From Oscillospiraceae bacterium (GTDB lineage Bacteria > Bacillota > Clostridia > Oscillospirales > Oscillospiraceae): 13,741 nt of DNA. The notes beneath the pieces are model-generated. The model ran no database searches and had not been told where the DNA came from. It was given only the letters and a program-made list of their open reading frames with translations. This document shows, piece after piece, positions 1 to 6,446 of this stretch. Position 1 is the stretch's first letter. Each line of letters opens with the position of its first letter. Location: positions 1 through 13,741 of the forward strand of contig JAEDKB010000030.1 in assembly GCA_016296045.1 (NCBI GenBank). Direction: 5' to 3'. The position numbers were made by a program, and so were the translations under genes.

Positions 1-335
1 ATATTTCCTACTTAGAGGCTTTTTTTGTGCTGTCCGTACAATCTGGGGCTGTTCAGAAGGTTCTTCATCAGGGTGCTTTTGACTTTGTCAAATAGAAAAA
101 GCCGGATATGTTTCAGGGCTGTATGGATAACAAGGCTGAACAAGAGTATGTCAAAGGTGCGGTTCAATTTTCGGATATGGGCTGGAAAAGAGTTATCATT
201 CGGGGGATAAACTGTCGAAAAGCGGCTGCCTGATCGGGCAGCCGCTCTTGTTGATAATTCAACGTTGTTTCAAAAAGCAGCAGGAGATTTTTGAACTGCT
301 TTCGGAGCACTGTTTTTGTTACATGTTGAGTATCA
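1..335. other. Left-edge non-coding stretch, no supported gene
   Basis: I find no gene here with both a ribosome binding site and a recognisable product. Several short open frames overlap: a plus-strand frame with an ATG at 108 and stop at 231-233, and a minus-strand frame ending with TAA at 12-14 whose last residues read LYGQHKKSL. The minus-strand frame runs without a stop from the hairpin at 218-246 down to that TAA, which may mean a decayed gene tail or a repeated intergenic element. It has no credible start codon. The only clear element is the hairpin at 218-246. Confidence 0.4.
218..246 (-). terminator. Rho-independent-type terminator after the flavodiiron gene
   Basis: Perfect 10-bp arms AGCGGCTGCC (221-230) and GGCAGCCGCT (237-246) enclose a 6-base loop. 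Read on the minus strand, the GC-rich stem runs into TTTT (221-218, the first T being part of the stem). It lies 90 bases beyond the TAA stop of the flavodiiron gene, with no gene between. The T-run is short, so termination may be incomplete. There is no comparable T-run on the plus strand. Confidence 0.6.
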
Positions 336-2126
336 TTATTTGATCTGTTCAAAATCTGCCGTACCGTGTTTGCAAAGCGGGCAGATATAATCATCTGGCA
401 GCTCTTCGCCTTCGTAGACGTATCCGCATACCTTACATACGTAGCCTTTTTTGCCGTCAAGCTGCGGCTTGGGTTTGACGTTTTTCTGATAGTAGGTGTA
501 TGTCATAGTTTCCTTGTCAGAAACGACTCTGGCTTCGGTAACGGTACAGATAAACATCCCGTGGGTATCAAGATCAACGTACTTTTCAACCTTAAGTGAC
601 ATGAACGAATTGATGTACTTCGGCAGGAACGCAAGACCATTATCGGAGCGCAGCGGCTGGCAGTTTGCAAATTTATCAACTACACGTCCGCTTTTAAAAC
701 CGAATGTTTCAAAAACGCTGAACGGTGCTTCAACGGACAGACAGTTGACGTTCATAATACCCGTCTGCTTGATGATGTGATGCGAGTAGTTCTGCTTGTT
801 GATACAAACCGCAATCTGATTCGGCGTATTTGTAACCTGAGAAACGGTGTTGACAATCAGACCATTGTCTTTCTTGCCGTCGTTTGACGTTACAACATAA
901 AGTCCGTAGCCGATATTGAAAAGTGCAGACAGATCATTTTTATTTGCCCGCTCACCATTTTGTGCTACGTATTCTTTTGTGAGCTCTTCAGCAAGTTTCT
1001 CGATCTGAGAAATGCTGTCATCATTTAAAGCTGACATGATTTTGACTGTAGTGTCTGCAAAATCTATATTTTTGCAGTCTGAAAGCATCTTTTTCATTAT
1101 TTTTGCAGCGAGGGGATCCCATGAGCCGTTTTCAATCAATGCAACCGTTTTATTCTTGAAGCTTCGTTCGGTCAGATGACTGATGAATTCCCTCATAAAC
1201 GGGAAAATATCAGCATTATAAGTGGTGGTTGCAAGTACAATCTTTTCGTATCGGAATGCATCAGAAACCGCTTCTGCCATATCTGTACGGGCAAGATCGT
1301 GTACAACTACCCGAGGGCAGCCGTTCGCTCTCAGCTTATCTGTCAGCATTTCTACAGCCTTTTTTGTGTTGCCGTATACGGATGTATATGCGATTACAAT
1401 GCCGTCGCTTTCCGCTCTGTATGACGACCAGGTATCATAAAGTTTCAGATAATAACCGAGGTTTTCGTTGAGAACCGGACCATGCAGGGGGCAAATCGTC
1501 TGAATATCCAATGAGGCGGCTTTTTTCAAAAGCGCTTGCACCTGTGTGCCGTATTTTCCGACAATTCCGATGTAGTATCTGCGCGCTTCGTCCGCCCATT
1601 CCTCCTTTGCGTCGAGTGCACCGAATTTACCGAATCCGTCAGCGGAAAACAGCACCTTGTCCGTGCTGTCATACGTGACGATTACTTCCGGCCAATGAAC
1701 CATCGGCGCCGTTACAAATGTCAGTACGTGTTTTCCGAGTGTCAGAGTATCTCCCTCACCGACAACAAGTCTGCGGCTCTCAAAATCGGTGCCGAAGAAA
1801 TTCCGCATCATCCTGAATGCTTTCTCGGAAGATACGACTGTTGCTTCCGGATAAGTGTCCATGAACTGCATAATATTGGCCGAATGGTCAGGCTCCATGT
1901 GCTGAATAACAAGATAATCCGGGTTTCTGTCTTCCAGAATTCCTGCCAGATTGTCAAGCCATTCGTGCGTAAAGTTTTTGTCTACCGTATCCATTACGGC
2001 AATCTTGTTATCCAGAATGACATAGGAATTATATGCCATTCCGTTCGGAACATTGTACTGACCTTCAAAAAGATCTACGGAGTGATCATTTACGCCTGCA
2101 TATCTGATATCGTTTGTAATTCTCAT
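336..2126 (-). CDS. Flavodiiron protein fused to flavin reductase and rubredoxin domains (FprA-Hrb type)
   Basis: A cytoplasmic O2- and/or NO-reducing enzyme that protects anaerobes. Residues about 1-240 form the metallo-beta-lactamase-like diiron domain. The expected iron ligands are visible: H76, E78 and D80 in the HMEPDHSA motif, then H144, D163 and H215. Residues about 243-385 are a flavodoxin-like FMN domain with the phosphate loop TSVYGNTK (248-255). Residues about 397-550 resemble the FMN-binding flavin reductase domain. Residues 562-596 are a rubredoxin with C564, C567, C582 and C585. In Moorella thermoacetica the first two modules (FprA) and the last two (Hrb) are separate proteins; here they form one chain that could pass electrons internally to the diiron site. 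The start has a good ribosome binding site (GAGGT, 7 bases before ATG). It lies 62 bases after the ferredoxin-like gene, probably as one operon. Whether O2 or NO is the main substrate cannot be told. Confidence 0.95.
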   Translation of the reverse strand: MRITNDIRYAGVNDHSVDLFEGQYNVPNGMAYNSYVILDNKIAVMDTVDKNFTHEWLDNLAGILEDRNPDYLVIQHMEPDHSANIMQFMDTYPEATVVSSEKAFRMMRNFFGTDFESRRLVVGEGDTLTLGKHVLTFVTAPMVHWPEVIVTYDSTDKVLFSADGFGKFGALDAKEEWADEARRYYIGIVGKYGTQVQALLKKAASLDIQTICPLHGPVLNENLGYYLKLYDTWSSYRAESDGIVIAYTSVYGNTKKAVEMLTDKLRANGCPRVVVHDLARTDMAEAVSDAFRYEKIVLATTTYNADIFPFMREFISHLTERSFKNKTVALIENGSWDPLAAKIMKKMLSDCKNIDFADTTVKIMSALNDDSISQIEKLAEELTKEYVAQNGERANKNDLSALFNIGYGLYVVTSNDGKKDNGLIVNTVSQVTNTPNQIAVCINKQNYSHHIIKQTGIMNVNCLSVEAPFSVFETFGFKSGRVVDKFANCQPLRSDNGLAFLPKYINSFMSLKVEKYVDLDTHGMFICTVTEARVVSDKETMTYTYYQKNVKPKPQLDGKKGYVCKVCGYVYEGEELPDDYICPLCKHGTADFEQIK

Positions 2127-2188
2127 GTATTTTACCTCACATCAATAGATTTGGATTTATTGCTGCCCTCAAAAAGAGACTTGGCGAT

Positions 2189-2896
2189 TTACCGATGATA
2201 TCTGTCTACTATTTTTCCGTCAATGGATATCGTCACAACCTGCTGCGGAATAAGCTTCCCACTGTTCTGCACAGCATTTCTCACAGCCATTTCGATACCG
2301 CCGCAGCACGGAACTTCCATGCGAATCACGCACAGGCTTCGGATATCATTCTGCTGCATGATATTTGTCAGCTTTTCGCTGTAATCCACAGCGTCAAGCT
2401 TGGGACATCCGATGAGCGTGATTCTGCCGTCCATAAATTCACGATGGAAAGAAGCGTAGGCATAGGCTGTGCAGTCCGCAGCGATCAACAGCTCGGCTCC
2501 GTCAAAGTACGGTGCTTTTATCGGCGCGAGCTTTATTTGCACGGGCCAGTTGCGAAGCCGGAAGGAATCATCCGCATTGTTTTGAACTGTTGTCAGCTCG
2601 CACATTCGGGAGCCGGGACAGCCACCATGGTGGTGATGAAAGTGCCCGCCTGCCTGCATTTTCTTTTTGTTCTCGGCTGCTGCATTTTCATCATATGCGG
2701 CAGCCTCCCGTTCTTCAAATGTGATAGCGCCGGCCGTACATTCAGGAAGACAGTCGCCCATACCGTCGCAATAGTCATCACGAATCAGCTTTGCTTTCCC
2801 GTTTACGATTGCAATTGCCCCCTCGTGACAGGCATGGGCGCAGGCGCCGCATCCGTTGCATTTTTCTGCGTCAATCCGAATCATTTTTCTGACCAT
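2189..2896 (-). CDS. 4Fe-4S ferredoxin-domain protein with His-rich linker
   Basis: Probable electron carrier or iron-sulfur protein of 235 residues; the exact role is unknown. The N-terminus has a classic 4Fe-4S motif (C13, C16, C19, C23). The second motif has only three cysteines in ferredoxin-like spacing (C43, C49, C53) with an aspartate at 44, so the second cluster may be a [3Fe-4S] or have an unusual ligand. A linker carries HFHHHHGGCPGS (85-96), a likely metal-binding stretch. The C-terminal half (about 115-235) contains C142, C164 and the pair C197-C198 in EVPCCGG and is not a domain I can name with confidence. The start has a strong ribosome binding site (GAGGTG, 7 bases upstream). 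It is the first gene of the operon with the flavodiiron fusion and divergent from the Crp/Fnr regulator, so a role in feeding electrons to, or serving the same stress response as, the flavodiiron protein is a reasonable inference. Confidence 0.88.
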   Translation of the reverse strand: MVRKMIRIDAEKCNGCGACAHACHEGAIAIVNGKAKLIRDDYCDGMGDCLPECTAGAITFEEREAAAYDENAAAENKKKMQAGGHFHHHHGGCPGSRMCELTTVQNNADDSFRLRNWPVQIKLAPIKAPYFDGAELLIAADCTAYAYASFHREFMDGRITLIGCPKLDAVDYSEKLTNIMQQNDIRSLCVIRMEVPCCGGIEMAVRNAVQNSGKLIPQQVVTISIDGKIVDRYHR

Positions 2897-2924
2897 CTCT
2901 TCTCACCTCTATTTTGTGTAGTCA

Positions 2925-2953
2925 TTGACGTATGATATATATTATATTACAAT
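2925..2953 (+). promoter_or_regulatory. Sigma-A promoter of the Crp/Fnr regulator
   Basis: TTGACG (2925-2930) and TACAAT (2948-2953) are separated by exactly 17 bases, a near-consensus housekeeping promoter. The expected start site is about 2960, giving a leader of about 38 bases to the TTG start at 2998. The in-frame ATG at 2932 lies inside the promoter spacer, so it cannot be the translation start if this promoter is used. Confidence 0.65.
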
Positions 2954-2969
2954 ATAAAAAACAATGCGG
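2934..2969 (-). promoter_or_regulatory. Divergent promoter of the ferredoxin-flavodiiron operon
   Basis: On the minus strand a perfect TATAAT lies at 2946-2941. A start site near 2934 would leave a 37-38 base leader before the ferredoxin ATG. The hexamer at the -35 position (2969-2964, CCGCAT) does not resemble TTGACA, which is typical of activator-dependent promoters. An alternative pair is TTGTAA with TTTATA, 17 bases apart and further upstream, so the choice is not certain. Confidence 0.45.
2942..2957. repeat. AT-rich palindrome over the regulator -10 box
   Basis: TTATATTACAATATAA has 7-bp arms around a central AC and overlaps the -10 boxes of both divergent promoters. It may be a second protein-binding site, but palindromes arise easily in AT-only sequence and promoter hexamers account for part of it. 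Confidence 0.25.
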
Positions 2970-2982
2970 TTGTATTTACAAC
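2969..2982. promoter_or_regulatory. Palindromic candidate operator for the Crp/Fnr regulator
   Basis: GTTGTATTTACAAC is a perfect inverted repeat (6-bp arms, 2-bp centre). Its centre, 2975.5, is 41.5 bp upstream of the predicted start site of the minus-strand operon, the classical class II activator position for Crp/Fnr proteins. Relative to the regulator's own promoter it lies at about +10 to +23, where binding would block transcription. Binding by this regulator is inferred. Confidence 0.5.
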
Positions 2983-2988
2983 GGAATC

Positions 2989-3000
2989 GAGGCTTTTTTG
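2989..3000 (+). promoter_or_regulatory. Ribosome binding site fixing the TTG start of the regulator
   Basis: GAGG at 2989-2992 is followed after five bases by TTG at 2998-3000. The protein from this TTG begins where Crp-family proteins normally begin, and no comparable site precedes the upstream in-frame ATG at 2932. Confidence 0.55.
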
Positions 3001-3666
3001 AATCACTATATATCTGTCATAAAACATACACAGTTTTTTTCCGGCATAGGAGAATCTGAAATAGAATCCATGATGAGCTGTCTCAATCTGGAAAGCCACC
3101 GCTATAAAAAAGGGGATTATGTGTACCGTTCAGGCGAATTTGTGCGTGTGATCTCGATTCTGGCAGAAGGGGCGCTGCTTATCCAGCAGGATGATTACTG
3201 GGGAAACCGCAGTATTATCAGCTGCGTATCTGTGGGCGATATTTTCGGAGAAGCATATGCCATGCAAAACAGTCAAGCCGTGCTGAACGATGTTGTAGCG
3301 ACAGAAGACAGCGTTGTTCTGACTTTTGATGTCGGGAGACTGCTGACGGTCTGCTCAAATGCCTGCGCATTTCACAATCAGGTTATCATCAATCTGATTC
3401 AGTCGTTGTCATCGAAAAACAGAATGCTGACTCAGAAAATCGACTGTATGTCCAAACGCACGACGAGGGATAAACTGACCGTATATCTTTCGGAGCAATC
3501 TCAGAAAGCAGGAAGTCCATCTTTTGTTATTCCGTTTAACAGACAAGAGCTTGCGGATTATCTGGCGGTCGACAGAAGCGCAATGTCCAATGAACTGTGC
3601 AAAATGCGAGATGCCGGTATGCTTGTTTTCGAGAAAAACAGATTTACGCTCTTATCGTCCGACTAA
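2998..3666 (+). CDS. Crp/Fnr-family transcriptional regulator
   Basis: A 222-residue DNA-binding regulator. Residues about 15-115 form the cyclic-nucleotide-binding-like beta-roll (YKKGDYVYRSGE, 36-47, and a GDIFGE motif at 80-85). A long dimerisation helix follows at about 118-150, and a winged helix-turn-helix sits at about 179-220, with FNRQELADYLAVDRSAMSNE as its core. The FNR-type N-terminal cysteine cluster is absent. The protein has the pattern C119-S-N-A-C123-A-F-H126, which I recall as common in clostridial Crp-like regulators next to stress genes; ligand or redox sensing through it is speculative. The TTG start is chosen from the ribosome binding site and promoter. It faces the ferredoxin-flavodiiron operon and most likely controls it, and itself, through the shared palindrome. 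No convincing terminator is seen after the stop. Confidence 0.88.
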   Translation: MNHYISVIKHTQFFSGIGESEIESMMSCLNLESHRYKKGDYVYRSGEFVRVISILAEGALLIQQDDYWGNRSIISCVSVGDIFGEAYAMQNSQAVLNDVVATEDSVVLTFDVGRLLTVCSNACAFHNQVIINLIQSLSSKNRMLTQKIDCMSKRTTRDKLTVYLSEQSQKAGSPSFVIPFNRQELADYLAVDRSAMSNELCKMRDAGMLVFEKNRFTLLSSD

Positions 3667-3827
3667 TATACTGCGGCGGGCATAACACCCGGGACAGTCT
3701 GAATTGTATCTTTCCGTATACTTCTGACGAGCCCCGGTTCTTTCTAACGAACAATACCTTATTTAATGTATGGCATCATTGGTTCTGACCATCCATTGAT
3801 GGGCAGAATAAACAGGAGTGTTTCAAC

Positions 3828-4697
3828 ATGACTTTTGATAATATAGTATCCGACCTTGATCATCGTGGACTCAATATGATTGATTTTGCTCTTTATACCC
3901 CTGAAAAAGGTATTATGGAGCACAGATTCCGTCCTTCCTCAAACTGCAGCAACAACTATTCTATATCAAAGGCCTTTTTGATGACCGCAGTCGGTATTCT
4001 GCAGGATGAGTGAAAGGCAGATGTAAACAGCACTGTATACGATCTCCTTGGAAAACAAATCCCCCAAAACGCAGATCCTGCCTGGCGGCTGGTGACGCTG
4101 GATCACATAATGACCCATAGGGTTGGTTTTGATAAGGGGTTCCTTGATATCGATGTCGAGGATGTCAATGCCTATCCAGGCGATGATTATTTGGAACTGG
4201 CAATGCGCCATCCCATAGCGTATGTACCAGGCAGTCATTACCAGTACTGTGATGCTTCCTACTATGTGCTGTCCCGTGTCGTAACAGCACTCACCGGTGA
4301 TACAGTTGATGAATTTCTAAGAAAGAGGCTCACTGCTCCTATGAAATTCAGAGAGATAGCATGGAGCCGCTGCCCAAAGGGCTATCCTATTGGGGCTACC
4401 GGGCTTTATGTTAGTGCGGGTGACATGGTCAAACTGGGACAGTTCTATCTCAACGGCGGTGTTTATGAAGGCAGACGATATCTGTCGGAAAACTGGGTGA
4501 ATCATGCACTTGCACGGGAATATGAATTTCATTCTATTTCACCCAAGGGTCTGATAGGCAAGGGTGGAATGTTTGGTCAGGCGATTGTCATCTCAAGGGA
4601 GAAGGGACTTGCTGCCGGCTGGCACAGCTTTGAAACTGTTGCAAAGAATCATCAGAAGATAATTGACTATATGGACTCAATTGACAGGATTGACTGA
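3828..4697 (+). pseudogene. Beta-lactamase-fold serine hydrolase split by in-frame TGA
   Basis: One continuous reading frame of 289 sense codons is interrupted only by TGA at 4011-4013 (codon 62). Both halves belong to the class C beta-lactamase / serine hydrolase family. The SxxK nucleophile motif is S45-I-S-K48. The second motif reads Y140-C-D142 where the family usually has YxN. The third is K245-G-G247. The protein has no signal peptide, so a cytoplasmic esterase- or peptidase-like role fits better than beta-lactam resistance. The first half has a good ribosome binding site (AGGAG, 9 bases before ATG). The stop follows the nucleophile by only 14 residues, so neither half could work alone. 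A one-base change such as GGA to TGA would explain it; glycine is common at this place in relatives. A sequencing error is the main alternative. Apart from the stop, the frame is well preserved, so inactivation would be recent. Confidence 0.8.
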
Positions 4698-4725
4698 GTG
4701 AATCTGTCCCACAATCAGCAAATAC

Positions 4726-4766
4726 ATCTGTCTATCCCATACAGTATGGTACTGGACAGATTTTTT
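4726..4766 (+). terminator. Terminator after the serine hydrolase
   Basis: ATCTGTC (4726-4732) pairs with GACAGAT (4755-4761), and inside it CCATAC (4737-4742) pairs with GTATGG (4744-4749). A run of six T follows (4761-4766). An upstream copy of the left arm, AATCTGTCC at 4701-4709, could pair with the right arm instead. The rest of the 311-base gap before the next gene (4767-5008) shows only the hairpin at 4916-4945. Confidence 0.65.
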
Positions 4767-4915
4767 GGGGAGTTTCTTCTCTTGAAGTTACGCCCCCCAT
4801 CTATCTTTTTTTATGTGTGAAGGCCCGGCAAATGGGAAGATGTTCCCGCCGGTGAGTAATATCATTTTCTCGTCAACACCTCTGCGGTTTTCGGAATGGC
4901 CTTTTCAATCAGAAA

Positions 4916-4945
4916 CGCTGACTGTCCTTATATAGACAGTCAGCG
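4916..4945 (-). terminator. Hairpin terminator after the 97-residue orphan gene
   Basis: Perfect 11-bp arms CGCTGACTGTC (4916-4926) and GACAGTCAGCG (4935-4945) with an 8-base loop. On the minus strand it lies 63 bases past the stop of the orphan gene and is followed by only TTT, so it is a probable but weak intrinsic terminator. Confidence 0.5.
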
Positions 4946-5008
4946 CTGCCGGAGGAACAGCCGTGTCCGTATGGGCAGGAACAATGCTAAACTGTTCCGT
5001 GTTCAGGT

Positions 5009-5302
5009 TTATCTTGCGCCTGAGCACCATGCGCTGTATGCCTTTGAGGCCAGTTCCTCCTCGGTGAGGTTGATATAGTCCTCCATCTTATTTCCGATGA
5101 AGGTCGTATAAAAACGCAGACATTCATATGTTTCGGCACCGATTTCATAGAACTGGTCTACAGTCATACGGATGATGCCGTCTTCCCAGAAAACAAGGCA
5201 GCTGTATTTCTCATCAGGATGATCTCCCCAGGGAAAACAGTCTTTCCATTTATCCAGTACGTCGATCACATCTTTTTTCTTTACCTCAAACCAGGGTTCC
5301 AT
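5009..5302 (-). CDS. Hypothetical protein, 97 residues
   Basis: I do not recognise this family. The gene is supported by a clear ribosome binding site (AAAGGAG, 6 bases before ATG), an ordinary soluble-protein composition and a hairpin after the stop. The protein is acidic and aromatic-rich (WFEV near the start, FPWGDHP at 23-29, FWED at 38-41), has no signal peptide, membrane segment or catalytic motif, and ends in AWCSGAR. It stands alone on the minus strand between two plus-strand genes, so context gives no hint of its role. The composition resembles small cytosolic accessory or immunity-type proteins, but this is no more than an impression. Confidence 0.7.
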   Translation of the reverse strand: MEPWFEVKKKDVIDVLDKWKDCFPWGDHPDEKYSCLVFWEDGIIRMTVDQFYEIGAETYECLRFYTTFIGNKMEDYINLTEEELASKAYSAWCSGAR

Positions 5303-5353
5303 AGAAAGCTCCTTTCACGGTTATTTGTCCTATTCATCTGCATTTTCATTACC

Positions 5354-5362
5354 AATATATCA
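5354..5362 (-). promoter_or_regulatory. Possible extended -10 promoter of the orphan gene
   Basis: On the minus strand TGATATATT (an extended -10 box, TGn plus TATATT) lies about 50 bases before the ATG. No convincing -35 hexamer is present at the right distance. Confidence 0.3.
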
Positions 5363-5523
5363 CAGACGCAGGCATCAACCGGGAGTGCCCGGATACCGAC
5401 CGGGAAAGTTTTTTTCCATTGAAAGACCGGAATTTCCGCACCTGTTTTCCGGGAGAATCAAAGAATTGAAGTGCAGTATATGAATCAAGCTGCTAATATG
5501 ATGTTCTATAGCGATTTATTCGT

Positions 5524-5552
5524 TAGACAAAACGGGTAATTTATGATATTTT
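5524..5552 (+). promoter_or_regulatory. Candidate promoter of the CPBP protease gene
   Basis: TAGACA (5524-5529) and TATTTT (5547-5552) are 17 bases apart, and the -10 box is preceded by TGA, giving an extended -10 element. The start site would be near 5559, about 20 bases before the AAAAGGA ribosome binding site at 5578-5584. Confidence 0.45.
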
Positions 5553-5592
5553 TATATAAACCATCAAAAATATTGCAAAAAGGAAAAAATGT

Positions 5593-5628
5593 ATGATGTC
5601 AGAAGACAGTTCTGTTAAAAAAATTTGA
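5593..5628 (+). other. Short frame MMSEDSSVKKI led by the best ribosome binding site
   Basis: AAAAGGA (5578-5584) is well placed for ATGATG at 5593-5598, but this frame stops at TGA 5626-5628 after 11 residues. It contains an A7 run (5617-5623). Adding a single A would join it in frame to the downstream CPBP gene. It is either a translational leader, the true start reached by slippage, or the result of a frameshift. Confidence 0.4.
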
Positions 5629-5633
5629 AAATA

Positions 5634-6278
5634 ATGGAAGCTGTGGAAAAGGAACTGAACCAGCGCAAGCAGGAATCTACCTTCTGCTTGTCAATATTCC
5701 TTGCCACCGATTCCATTTGGATCCTGCTTGTAGCCTTATGGGAAAAATTGAACAGACCTATTTCGGGAAATTCAATGACTTACGGCGTGGAAATCATCGC
5801 TTTGCTGATGATGTTCGTGACAAAGAAAAAGACGCATATGCAGCTTAAGGATATGCGTGTCAGCAGGAAAAACCTCGGCCCGTCAATGATCAGAGCAGCA
5901 TGTATTTGTCTTATCGCAATTGCAGTTATGGTCATTTTGAAACTCACCGTAATGCGCAGCGAGACGTTTGTGGACTGGAGCCAGTTTGACCCGACCTATG
6001 TTTTTACGAGCGTTTTTCAGGAATTTCTGGCAAGAGGATTTCTGCTGACTTGTCTGATCAACATTTTTGATCATAAAGAAAAAAAGCACATGGCTGTGCT
6101 GCTCTCGTCCCTTCTGTTTACGTCGCTGCATCTGTATTATGGCTTTAACTTTATGGTAGGTGCGGGCATTCTCTCGGTCCTGCTGGGTTACGTATGTATT
6201 AAGGATGAAAACATATGGGGCGTGAGCCTGATTCACTTCGTTTTCGGCACGGCGGGTATGGTTTTGGGACTTGTATGA
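5634..6278 (+). CDS. CPBP-family intramembrane metalloprotease
   Basis: A predicted multi-pass membrane protein of 214 residues from ATG 5634 (217 from a TTG at 5625). It has about six to seven hydrophobic segments and the three conserved CPBP (Abi) motifs. The first is Q129-E-F-L-A-R134-G, where most relatives have EExxxR, so the first glutamate is glutamine here. The second is F162-T-S-L-H166, and the third has histidine H201 in SLIHFVFG. Family members act as CAAX-processing-type or bacteriocin-immunity proteases; the substrate here is unknown. The start is doubtful: neither 5625 nor 5634 has a ribosome binding site, while the good site upstream serves a frame one base out of register. No bacteriocin gene is visible nearby. 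A short hairpin (GAAGCG/CGCTTC, 6277-6296) follows the stop without a T-run. Confidence 0.75.
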   Translation: MEAVEKELNQRKQESTFCLSIFLATDSIWILLVALWEKLNRPISGNSMTYGVEIIALLMMFVTKKKTHMQLKDMRVSRKNLGPSMIRAACICLIAIAVMVILKLTVMRSETFVDWSQFDPTYVFTSVFQEFLARGFLLTCLINIFDHKEKKHMAVLLSSLLFTSLHLYYGFNFMVGAGILSVLLGYVCIKDENIWGVSLIHFVFGTAGMVLGLV

Positions 6279-6446
6279 AGCGTGCAGAAGCGCTTCCTTC
6301 AATTGAAGCAGTCCGGATCAGAGGGAAAAGCGGAGATGTTTGCGCTGCGGAAAGATGATGTGCGAAATACCTAACATTAAAAAATAGAAAGAAACAGCTT
6401 CTGTCATGGCAGTAATGTGTATCCAGAAATCTGGACATTTGAATAA

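Larger units (their letters stand above)
5303..5592. other. Intergenic region between divergent genes
   Basis: This gap of about 300 bases holds the candidate promoters of the two flanking divergent genes and a cluster of CCGG-containing short inverted repeats between 5379 and 5453, for example CCGGG-AGTG-CCCGG at 5379-5392 and CGGAA-T-TTCCG near 5429. I see no gene remnant, RNA gene or known riboswitch. The repeats could be regulatory sites or weak transcription barriers. Confidence 0.4.

Noticed and set aside
1536..2935. Long plus-strand open frames opposite the flavodiiron and ferredoxin genes
   Set aside because: They are shadows of well-supported genes on the other strand and show no domain of their own.
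2932..2997. ATG 2932 as start of the regulator
   Set aside because: It lies inside a near-consensus promoter and has no ribosome binding site.
5379..5453. CCGG-rich short repeats as a CRISPR array or riboswitch
   Set aside because: Units are only 5-6 bases, irregularly spaced, and match no riboswitch pattern I know.
4011..6278. Recoded TGA (for example glycine as in Gracilibacteria, or selenocysteine)
   Set aside because: TGA ends several intact genes here, including the first permease where it overlaps the next start. No selenocysteine-type stem is evident, and frames after other TGA stops do not look coding.
5634..6278. CPBP gene as part of a bacteriocin immunity locus
   Set aside because: No bacteriocin precursor, leader peptidase or dedicated exporter is found nearby.
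6279..6374. In-frame extension of about 32 codons after the CPBP stop
   Set aside because: A frame this short stays open by chance often, and the sequence adds no recognisable domain.
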